Below the pieces are notes generated by a model. The model saw only the letters and a list, made by a program, of their open reading frames with translations, was not told the origin of the DNA and did no database searches. Positions 1 to 7,256 of a DNA stretch of 64,000 nucleotides are shown here, one piece after another (position 1 is the stretch's first letter; every line of letters begins with the position of its first letter). Origin of the DNA: Chryseobacterium aureum (lineage in GTDB: Bacteria; Bacteroidota; Bacteroidia; Flavobacteriales; Weeksellaceae); assembly GCF_003971235.1 (NCBI RefSeq), contig NZ_CP034661.1, positions 310,001 to 374,000 on the forward strand, read 5' to 3'. The position numbers and the translations under genes were made by a program.

Positions 1-2740
1 TGTTTCCAAGTCGTTGGGATTTCAGATAAGAGAAAATGATTCCGTCCTGGGTAATTCTTTCAGAAGCGATTGATTTTTTCAATCCGCTTTTCGCCGTTTC
101 GAATAACTGCTCAGATTTTGGAAGGGTCGTCAAAAGCTCATTCATAGCAGTCGTAGACTCATTGAATTTATCTGCCTGCGTTCCTACATAAGCCATTACC
201 ATATCTTTGTCTGTTTTCTTGCTCGGAAGCGCAAAATAAGAATAAGTAGAATAGGCCAGGGCTTTTGATTCTCTGATGGTCTGGAAGACAATAGAACCCA
301 TTCCTCCTCCGAAGTAATTGTTGAATAAACTTACCGTTGGCGTAGCGGAAGGATTATACGGATCAGAGTTTCTTACCCAGAACACTTCGGCCTGTACCAT
401 ATCATAATGGGCAAATAACACTTTGTTTTTATCAGTCGGGATCTGGGCAAAAGTTTTAGATTTAGGAAGCTCTTTCAGGGTTGCAGGAAGTTTATGAACC
501 GGTTGTAAAGAGGCTACCACTTCGTTTCCTGATTTCGGTCCGTAATACAATACTTTATGTTTGAAATTAAACAGGTCATGAAGAACATTGATCAGGTCTT
601 CTGCCTTTAAAGCATCAAGTTCAGCATCGCTCAGTACATTGTTGAACGGATTTTGGGCGCCATATTGTGCATAGCTTCTCAATCCGGCCATTATGGTTCC
701 TTTATTTTGCTTGGCATTGGCTCTGGCTTTCTTTAATCTTGTTTTGTAAGCATCAAGAGCTGCCTGATCTGCCTGGCAGTTTTTAATCAGATCTTCAAAT
801 AAAGCAATTGTTTTATCGAAATTTTCATTGAGCCCTTCAAGAGATACATAGGTTTCCTCATTTCCGGCTCCTACATTGAAGCTTGAAGCCAGTTTGTAAA
901 ACTCTTTACTGATCACTTCAGAAGATTTGTCTTTGGTTCCTAAATACTGGAGGTATTCTGCTGCTAACGGAAGAATCTTGTTATTCCATTTTCCTGAATC
1001 AAAGTGATAATACATTCTGAAGAGTGCATTGTCTGTATTTTTTACAGAAAGTACCTCTACATCAGCCAGTTTATTTTTGGCAATGTCTTTGTCATAATTC
1101 AGCCAGACCGGAGCGATAGGGTTTTCCGGCATTTCGTCAATTTTCTTAAGGAAAGGCGACTGGTCTTCTCTGTTAACGGAAACCGGAGTGATCGTTGGTT
1201 TATCAACCTTTACAATGCTTTTATCTTCACCTTTTCTTTTGTAAACAGCAACGTAGTTATTGTTCTGAAGATATTTGGAAACGAAATCCATAATATCTTT
1301 TTTCGTCAGCTTTGAAATTTCATCCACATATTCCAGCGATGTTTTGTGGTCAATGTCCGAAGTGAATTCATCCATCAGGATGCTTGCTCTGGTTGAATAT
1401 TTTTCATCTTTCTGAATGATCCCTTTCTTTTCATTGTTAACGATAGACTGAATCAGGTCATCGGAAAATTCACCTTTTCTCAATTTATCAATTTCCTGTA
1501 GAAGAAGATTTTTTACTTCATCCAGAGATTGTCCTTCCGTTGGTTTTCCCTGTAATAGTAAAACGGAATAATCTTTTAAAGCATAAGATCCGGCATACGC
1601 ACCCAGTAGCTTCTGTTTTTTAACCAGATCAAGATCGATAAGACCCGCCTGTCCGTTGGTAAGCATATTTCCCACAAGGTTCAGCATTCTTGCATCTTTG
1701 GTAGAAGCTCCCGGAAATCTGAAACCAAGCATTACATTTTCAGGATTAGGTCCTACCACCTCTTTTACAACCGGAGCTGTGATAGGTTTTTCCTGTCCTA
1801 TTTTATATTCAGGAATCGCTTTAGGCTTCATATAAGAGAAAGCCTTGTCTATCTTGGCAATCACTTCATCCGGATTAAAATCTCCGGACATGATGATTCC
1901 CATGTTGTTAGGAACATAATAATTGTTATAATATTCTCTGATTGCGTGCAGAGAAGGATTTTTCAGGTGTTCAATGGTTCCGATGGTCGTTTGCTTTCCG
2001 TAATTGTTGTTAGGAAAAAGATTCGCAAACATGGTGTCAAAAACCTTATCTCCGTCATCATCAAGAGATCTGTTTTTTTCTTCATATACAGCCTCAAGCT
2101 CTGTATGGAATAATCTCAAAACCGGCTCTCTGAATCTTTCAGCCTGTACAGCAAGGAATTTGTTAAGAACATTGGCAGGTACGTCTTCCGTATATACCGT
2201 CTGTTCAAAAGAAGTGAAGGCATTGGTGCCGTCAGCTCCCATACCCGCCATCATTTTATCGTATTCATTCGCAATGGCATACTTGGCCGCTTCTCCAGAA
2301 ACTCTGTCAATCTCTTTGTAGATCTCTTTTCTCTTGGCTTCATCCTTGGTCTGGTTGTACTTTTCGTAAAGCGCATCAATCTGGTCTAAAAGAGGCTTTT
2401 CTTTTGCCCAGTCTTTAGATCCGAACTGGTTGGTTCCTTTGAAAAGCATATGTTCCAGATAATGGGCAAGCCCTGTATGATCTGCCGGATCGGTTTTGCT
2501 TCCCGCTTTCGTTGCAATGTACGTTTGAATTCTCGGATCCTTATTGGTAGGGCTTAGAATAACCGTAAGTCCGTTTTTCAAAGTATAATACCTTGCAGAA
2601 GTAGGGTCATTGGTTACGTATTTGTACTTGTAGCCATTGGAAGTCGCTTCTTTCCACTGAAAATCCTGCCCGAAAGCATAGCCTGCAAAACTTGCTGCTG
2701 CAATACTGGTGACGATGGTTAGTTTTTTAAACAAATTCAT
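1..2740 (-). CDS. M16 family zinc metallopeptidase (insulinase/pitrilysin type), 3' end outside window
   Basis: The reading frame opens at an ATG (2738-2740, minus strand) and stays open to the left edge, giving about 913 residues without a stop, so the C-terminus is missing. The protein begins with a signal peptide (MNLFKKLTIVTS...YAFGQ). The inverted zinc motif HYLEH lies at residues 93-97, in the context GLAHYLEHMLFKG, and the third ligand region ELEAVYEEKNRS follows near residue 200. Two M16 halves are readable; the second holds the typical FGGGMGS and SYLKSQRLG stretches. Exported M16 proteins of this size degrade peptides in the periplasm; that role is family knowledge. The gene starts 26 nt after the aminotransferase on the same strand, so the two are probably co-transcribed. 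Confidence 0.92.
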   Translation of the reverse strand, partial: MNLFKKLTIVTSIAAASFAGYAFGQDFQWKEATSNGYKYKYVTNDPTSARYYTLKNGLTVILSPTNKDPRIQTYIATKAGSKTDPADHTGLAHYLEHMLFKGTNQFGSKDWAKEKPLLDQIDALYEKYNQTKDEAKRKEIYKEIDRVSGEAAKYAIANEYDKMMAGMGADGTNAFTSFEQTVYTEDVPANVLNKFLAVQAERFREPVLRLFHTELEAVYEEKNRSLDDDGDKVFDTMFANLFPNNNYGKQTTIGTIEHLKNPSLHAIREYYNNYYVPNNMGIIMSGDFNPDEVIAKIDKAFSYMKPKAIPEYKIGQEKPITAPVVKEVVGPNPENVMLGFRFPGASTKDARMLNLVGNMLTNGQAGLIDLDLVKKQKLLGAYAGSYALKDYSVLLLQGKPTEGQSLDEVKNLLLQEIDKLRKGEFSDDLIQSIVNNEKKGIIQKDEKYSTRASILMDEFTSDIDHKTSLEYVDEISKLTKKDIMDFVSKYLQNNNYVAVYKRKGEDKSIVKVDKPTITPVSVNREDQSPFLKKIDEMPENPIAPVWLNYDKDIAKNKLADVEVLSVKNTDNALFRMYYHFDSGKWNNKILPLAAEYLQYLGTKDKSSEVISKEFYKLASSFNVGAGNEETYVSLEGLNENFDKTIALFEDLIKNCQADQAALDAYKTRLKKARANAKQNKGTIMAGLRSYAQYGAQNPFNNVLSDAELDALKAEDLINVLHDLFNFKHKVLYYGPKSGNEVVASLQPVHKLPATLKELPKSKTFAQIPTDKNKVLFAHYDMVQAEVFWVRNSDPYNPSATPTVSLFNNYFGGGMGSIVFQTIRESKALAYSTYSYFALPSKKTDKDMVMAYVGTQADKFNESTTAMNELLTTLPKSEQLFETAKSGLKKSIASERITQDGIIFSYLKSQRLGN

Positions 2741-2766
2741 TGTTGTGGTGTGTTTTATTTTAATTT

Positions 2767-3960
2767 TTAATTGAATTGCTCCAGCAGTTCTTTGATTCTT
2801 CTCATTGCTTCTCTTAATTCTTCCTCAGAAGCTGCGTAAGAGAATCTGATACATTCCGGACTTCCGAAAGAGAATCCTCCAACACATCCTACATGGGCGT
2901 TTTCCAATAAGAACATAGCAAAGTCGTCAGAGTTGTTAATTTTTGTTCCATCAAGGGTTTTTCCAATGTAGTAAGAAATATCCGGGAAGAAATAGAAGGC
3001 AGCTTTTGGAAGAACAACTTTAAATCCTGGGATTTCTTTGATTAATTCATAGACAAGATCTCTTCTTTTTTTGAAAGCATCAATCATGTATTTGTATTCG
3101 GAAGGATCTGTTTTCAATGCCACGATAGATGCTCTCTGTGCTACTGTATTGGCTCCGCTGGTCATCTGTCCCTGTACTTTTTCACAAGCTTTTGCCAGCC
3201 ATTCCGGACATGCGGAATACCCGATTCTCCATCCGGTCATCGCAAAGGCTTTTGACATTCCGTTGATTACGGCTGTCTGTTCATAGACTTCCGGAAACTG
3301 AGCGATAGAAGTGGTTTTGGTTTCGTAATTGATATATTCGTAAATCTCATCAGAAATGATGGTTATCTGAGGGTATTTGGCAATGACCTTTGCAATGGAT
3401 TTTAGTTCGTCATACGTGTAATATCCTCCTGAAGGATTGCATGGTGAGCTGAAAAGGACTGCTTTTGTCTTTTCGGTAATGGCTTCTTCAAGCTGCTCAG
3501 CAGTGACTTTAAAATCAGTAACATAAGAAGTAGGAAGTATTACCGAGGTTCCACCCATCATTTTTACCATTTCATCATAGCTTACCCAATAAGGCGCGGG
3601 AAGAAGAACTTCATCACCATCATTGATAATAGCTGCTAAAACATTGATAATAGCCTGTTTGGCACCATTAGAAACGCAGATCTGGGTAGGTTTGTATTCC
3701 AGATTATTGTCTCTTTTTAATTTATGAGCAACAGCTTCGCGCAGTTCCAGAAATCCCGGAACAGGAGAATAGTGGCTGTAGTTTTGATTAATGGCATCGA
3801 AAGCTGCCTGTTTGATAGTATCCGGAACATCGAAATCCGGTTCGCCAAGAGTTAAGCTGATTACATCTATTCCGTTTGCTTTCATTTCTCTGGCTTTGTT
3901 TGACATGACAAATGTCTGTGAGTATCCTAATCTTTTTACTCTATCTGAAAGTTTATCCAT
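2767..3960 (-). CDS. aspC: PLP-dependent aspartate aminotransferase (class I)
   Basis: This is a 397-residue fold-type I aminotransferase, full length for the aspartate/aromatic aminotransferase I-gamma group. Visible residues include N175 (SSPCNPSGG), D204 (ISDEIYEYI) and the Schiff-base lysine K237 in GMSKAFAMTGWRIGY; the arginine of GWRIGY and a C-terminal CIRFSYA segment would bind substrate carboxylates. It likely moves amino groups between aspartate or related amino acids and 2-oxoglutarate in the cytosol. A Bacteroidota -7 box lies 20 nt upstream, and the M16 peptidase follows after 26 nt. Exact substrate preference cannot be read from sequence, so the aspC name is by closest family. 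Confidence 0.9.
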   Translation of the reverse strand: MDKLSDRVKRLGYSQTFVMSNKAREMKANGIDVISLTLGEPDFDVPDTIKQAAFDAINQNYSHYSPVPGFLELREAVAHKLKRDNNLEYKPTQICVSNGAKQAIINVLAAIINDGDEVLLPAPYWVSYDEMVKMMGGTSVILPTSYVTDFKVTAEQLEEAITEKTKAVLFSSPCNPSGGYYTYDELKSIAKVIAKYPQITIISDEIYEYINYETKTTSIAQFPEVYEQTAVINGMSKAFAMTGWRIGYSACPEWLAKACEKVQGQMTSGANTVAQRASIVALKTDPSEYKYMIDAFKKRRDLVYELIKEIPGFKVVLPKAAFYFFPDISYYIGKTLDGTKINNSDDFAMFLLENAHVGCVGGFSFGSPECIRFSYAASEEELREAMRRIKELLEQFN

Positions 3961-3979
3961 TGTATTTTTTGAATTTTAA

Positions 3980-3987
3980 CAAATATA
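3980..3987 (-). promoter_or_regulatory. Bacteroidota -7 promoter box for the aspartate aminotransferase
   Basis: On the minus strand the bases read TATATTTG, a perfect TAnnTTTG box, 19-20 nt ahead of the ATG. No clear -33 TTG was assigned. Confidence 0.55.
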
Positions 3988-4133
3988 GAATAAAAACGCC
4001 TTTTGGAGATAATAAAAATGGGTTTGCTTTGAAGATATTTATCAGGTTCCGGTCAAAAAATGATATTGAAAAACCATTCGGTTCATGATAAATGATAGCA
4101 ATTGGTACATAACCTCACTGAAAATAAAAATGA

Positions 4134-4162
4134 TTGATGAAACGAAGGGTTTTGTATCTTTA
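4134..4162 (+). promoter_or_regulatory. Probable promoter of the M28 peptidase gene
   Basis: A TTG at 4134-4136 and a near-consensus -7 box TATCTTTA (4155-4162) are 18 nt apart and lie 20 nt ahead of the start codon. The last base departs from consensus TTTG. Confidence 0.4.
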
Positions 4163-4182
4163 AAGCATCTAAGATTGATCCT

Positions 4183-5520
4183 ATGAAGTATTCCGTATTT
4201 TTATTGCTGATTTCCTGTACTGCTTTTGCTCAGAAACCATCAAAAGATGATGAAGTGAAAAAATATGTGCGTCAGGTGAATGAAGACTCGCTAAAATCTT
4301 ACATCGGAAAGATGGTGAGCTTTGGAACCCGGCATACTTTAAGCTCAACAGATGATCCCAAGCAGGGAATAGGTGCAGCAAGGAACTGGGTTATTAAAAA
4401 ATTCAGCGATTATGCCAAAAACTCCGGTGGCAGAATGGAAGTATACCTCCAGCAGGAAGTCATTCAGCCTGATGGAAAACGAATTGATACAGCTGCCAGC
4501 CTCGCAAATGCGGTTGCTTTTCTGAAAGGAACAGACCCAAACGACAAGAGAGTTTTTCTGATCGGAGGGCATCTTGATTCAAGAGTGACGGATGTAATGA
4601 ACCGAACTTCCGCAGCACCGGGAGCCAATGATGACGGCAGTGGAGTAAGCGCAGTTATAGAATCTGCAAGAATATTGAGTCAGTCCTCTTTTCCGGCAGC
4701 CATCATCTTTGTAGCCTTTTCAGGAGAAGAGCAGTCGTTATTGGGATCTAAGCAGCTGGCGGAAAAAATTAAAACAGAGAATTTGCAGCTGGAAGCAGTT
4801 CTGAACAATGATATGATAGGTAATCCCAAAGCAGGAGAAACCGGAGAGATCAATACCCGTGTTCTCAGAGTGTTCAGCGAAGGTTTGCCTTATAAAAATC
4901 TGGATAAAAAAGCAATGACGATCAGGAATCTTGGTTTTGAAAATGACAGTGAATCCAGACAGCTGGCGCGGTATATCAAAGAAATTACAGAACAATATGT
5001 AAAAGGATTGGAAATTAAGCTGATCTACAGGAATGACAGGTTTTTGCGGGGAGGAGACCATACCAGTTTTGTCAACAACGGATTCCCTTCTGTCAGATTA
5101 ACTGAGTATTATGAAAATTACGATCATCAGCATCAGGATATCAGAATTGAAAACAATAAGCAGTACGGCGACCTTCCGGAATTTATAGATTTCAAATATC
5201 TGAAAAAGAACGTTGCAACCAATGTCGCCGTACTGGCGAGTCTTGCCAAATCCACATCAAAACCTGAGAAAGTAGCAATGGAAGTGAAAGAACTCACGAA
5301 TTCAACAACCCTGCATTGGGAAAAACCGAAATCCGGAACTCCGGCAGGCTATTATGTGCTGGTAAGAGAAACGGACAGTCCGGTGTGGCAGAAAAAAATA
5401 TTCACAACAGGACTTTCCATAAAGGTTCCGCTTTCGAAAGACAATTATATTTTTGCGGTACAATCCGTTAATCAGTCAGGGAACCTCAGTGTACCTGTAA
5501 TTCCGGGAATTGCGAAATAA
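4183..5520 (+). CDS. Secreted M28 family aminopeptidase with C-terminal fibronectin-like domain
   Basis: This 445-residue exported peptidase has a signal peptide ending ...SCTAFAQ. The M28 co-catalytic zinc site is complete: H130 in GGHLDSR, D150 in GANDDGSG, the E182-E183 pair in SGEEQSLLG, NNDMIGN, and a C-terminal histidine in NYDHQHQD. The family removes N-terminal amino acids from peptides using two zinc ions. Residues from about 365 onward form a small beta-rich segment with a fibronectin type III look (STTLHWEKP...GYYVLVRE). The protein is probably periplasmic or released; no T9SS sorting domain was seen. It is a single-gene unit, with the next gene having its own promoter. Confidence 0.9.
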   Translation: MKYSVFLLLISCTAFAQKPSKDDEVKKYVRQVNEDSLKSYIGKMVSFGTRHTLSSTDDPKQGIGAARNWVIKKFSDYAKNSGGRMEVYLQQEVIQPDGKRIDTAASLANAVAFLKGTDPNDKRVFLIGGHLDSRVTDVMNRTSAAPGANDDGSGVSAVIESARILSQSSFPAAIIFVAFSGEEQSLLGSKQLAEKIKTENLQLEAVLNNDMIGNPKAGETGEINTRVLRVFSEGLPYKNLDKKAMTIRNLGFENDSESRQLARYIKEITEQYVKGLEIKLIYRNDRFLRGGDHTSFVNNGFPSVRLTEYYENYDHQHQDIRIENNKQYGDLPEFIDFKYLKKNVATNVAVLASLAKSTSKPEKVAMEVKELTNSTTLHWEKPKSGTPAGYYVLVRETDSPVWQKKIFTTGLSIKVPLSKDNYIFAVQSVNQSGNLSVPVIPGIAK

Positions 5521-5569
5521 TGGGTTGCAGGAAAAAGCTGACCTTGCAGCCGGACCAGGAAAAGTAGAT

Positions 5570-5600
5570 TTGAATACAAAAGAAATAAAACTTATTTTTG
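5570..5600 (+). promoter_or_regulatory. Promoter of rsmG (-33 TTG and -7 TATTTTTG)
   Basis: A TTG at 5570-5572 and a perfect -7 box TATTTTTG at 5593-5600 are separated by 20 nt. The box ends 18 nt before ATG 5619. It overlaps the alternative upstream TTG codon at 5598, so translation must begin at 5619. Confidence 0.65.
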
Positions 5601-5618
5601 CGTCTTATAATAATTCAC

Positions 5619-6254
5619 ATGTCTGCATCGTTACTATTAAAATATTTCCCGGATCTTACTGAAAAACAGAAAGAACAGTTCTCTAAACTGGAAAATCTGT
5701 ACAATGAATGGAATGAAAAGATCAATGTAATTTCCAGAAAAGATATGGAATCGCTGTATGAAAAGCACATTCTGCACTCTTTGGGCATTGCAAAAGTGAT
5801 GGAATTTGCACCGGGAACCAAAGTTTTGGATATCGGAACCGGAGGTGGTTTTCCGGGGATTCCTCTGGCAATCCTTTTTCCTGAAGCAGAATTTACCTTA
5901 ATTGATTCTATTGGGAAGAAAATCAGCGTAGTACAGGCTGTAGCGGATGGGGTAGGATTAACTAACGTAACGGCGATCCACGGAAGAGCGGAAAAGCTGA
6001 AAGAGAAATTCCATTTTGTAGTCAGCAGGGCAGTAACCCAGATGCCGGAATTTTTAAGGTGGCTGAAAGGTAAATTTGAAAAAGAACAGTTTAACGCTAA
6101 ACATAACGGAATTTTATATTTGAAAGGCGGTGATCTTGCGGAAGAGCTTGCCGGACTTAAATGTGAAATTTTCAATCTTAAACACTATTTTGATGAAGAA
6201 TTTTTTGATACTAAAAAAGTTGTTTATGTATCAAAAGGTAATTTTAATTCCTAA
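5619..6254 (+). CDS. rsmG: 16S rRNA (guanine527-N7)-methyltransferase RsmG
   Basis: RsmG (GidB) methylates N7 of G527 in 16S rRNA using S-adenosylmethionine. The 211-residue protein has the usual length. The SAM-binding motif VLDIGTGGGFPGIPLAI, the acidic strand end TLIDSIGKK and the VVSRAV motif are all intact. The frame can be extended upstream to a TTG at 5598, but that codon lies inside the promoter -7 box, so the ATG at 5619 (MSASLLLKYF) is chosen. Loss of this enzyme gives low-level streptomycin resistance in other bacteria; here it appears intact. Confidence 0.95.
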   Translation: MSASLLLKYFPDLTEKQKEQFSKLENLYNEWNEKINVISRKDMESLYEKHILHSLGIAKVMEFAPGTKVLDIGTGGGFPGIPLAILFPEAEFTLIDSIGKKISVVQAVADGVGLTNVTAIHGRAEKLKEKFHFVVSRAVTQMPEFLRWLKGKFEKEQFNAKHNGILYLKGGDLAEELAGLKCEIFNLKHYFDEEFFDTKKVVYVSKGNFNS

Positions 6255-6315
6255 TTTTGCTTAAATAAGGAATAATTTTTGCTAATATTTGTTAATAATC
6301 AGAAAAGTAAAGGTT

Positions 6316-6720
6316 ATGAAAAAACTTTTAAATATTGGATTTTCAGTATTCGTTTTGGGCGTGCTTCTGGTTTCGTGTAATGATGATGATTACCACACCA
6401 TCGAATCTATTGATAAAATCAAAATAGACAGCGTGAAAATCGTAAATGATACCATGGACGTTTTTGCGGTACAAAGTATAAAGACGTATTCCACGTATCC
6501 GTCTCACTGTGAAGGATTTTATGGATATGATTATGTGTACAACAATAATCTTGAAAGAACCGTTACTTCCTATAAATATATCGCAAACGGGCCTTGTGCA
6601 CAGGGAAATTATGTGGGAGCAAGTCAGATAAACTTCAGTCCGCAAAGAAAAGGAACCTATACTTTTAAATTCTGGAATGGAGGCAATAACTGGATTACCA
6701 GAACAATTGTAGTGCAATAA
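6316..6720 (+). CDS. Small lipoprotein of unknown function
   Basis: The start at 6316 gives MKKLLNIGFSVFVLGVLLVSCNDDD, a textbook lipoprotein signal with lipobox LVSC followed by acidic residues. An upstream in-frame TTG (6289) would add residues ahead of this signal and is rejected. The mature part, about 112 residues, contains two cysteines (SHCEGF and GPCAQG) and ends in a predicted beta-rich segment (GTYTFKFWNGGNNWITRTIVV). I do not recognise the family. The stop overlaps the start of the DUF922 protease gene by one base (TAATG), so the two are translationally coupled and may work together at the envelope. Confidence 0.75.
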   Translation: MKKLLNIGFSVFVLGVLLVSCNDDDYHTIESIDKIKIDSVKIVNDTMDVFAVQSIKTYSTYPSHCEGFYGYDYVYNNNLERTVTSYKYIANGPCAQGNYVGASQINFSPQRKGTYTFKFWNGGNNWITRTIVVQ

Positions 6721-7256
6721 TGAGATTGAAATTTGTATTATGTTTATTGGCGGCTCAGGCTGTATGCGGACAGAAAATTTTCTGGGAAGAAGACAAAAAG
6801 CTGACCTGGGATAATTTTAAAAGTCCTGTTAACAGGAAAAAGAATCCTGATATAGCGGCGTACACCCATTGTGGCTGGGAATTTTATTCAGTGAAATCTT
6901 CCGATCCTAAAGCACCGGTTACCATTACCATCAAAACCCTGTTTCATGAAGATCAATCCTGGAAGGATATAAAACGTATGGATGATGATATCCTGCGGCA
7001 TGAGCAGAAGCATTTTGATATTGCAGAATTGTTTGTAAGAAAATTCAGGAAAGCGGTTGCAGAGAAAATCAGAACGTCAGGAGATTATAACAAGTATTTT
7101 CAGGCAATCTATGATGGGATTTCCGCAGATTATAAAAACTTCCAGATGGCGTATGACAGAGAAACCCGCCATGGAATTGATAAAGAAAAACAATCCGAAT
7201 ACAACAATACAATTTCTGAACAACTAGACAACTTAAAAAGTTACCAAGCCCATTGA
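6720..7256 (+). CDS. DUF922-family predicted zinc protease, exported
   Basis: The 178-residue protein has a signal peptide (MRLKFVLCLLAAQAVCGQ) and the DUF922 signature LRHEQKHFDIAE, with an HExxH-type motif at residues 94-98 (H94, E95, H98). DUF922 proteins are predicted zinc-dependent proteases, usually periplasmic. The N-terminal LTWDNFK segment is also typical. It sits between the lipoprotein gene (1-base overlap) and the AddB-like nuclease gene (4-base TTGA overlap). The three therefore form a tight operon although their roles look unrelated. Confidence 0.8.
   Translation: MRLKFVLCLLAAQAVCGQKIFWEEDKKLTWDNFKSPVNRKKNPDIAAYTHCGWEFYSVKSSDPKAPVTITIKTLFHEDQSWKDIKRMDDDILRHEQKHFDIAELFVRKFRKAVAEKIRTSGDYNKYFQAIYDGISADYKNFQMAYDRETRHGIDKEKQSEYNNTISEQLDNLKSYQAH

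Noticed and set aside
2004-2321. Plus-strand open frame inside the M16 peptidase gene
   Set aside because: It is antisense to a well-supported coding region, has no domain, and is explained by codon bias of the real gene.
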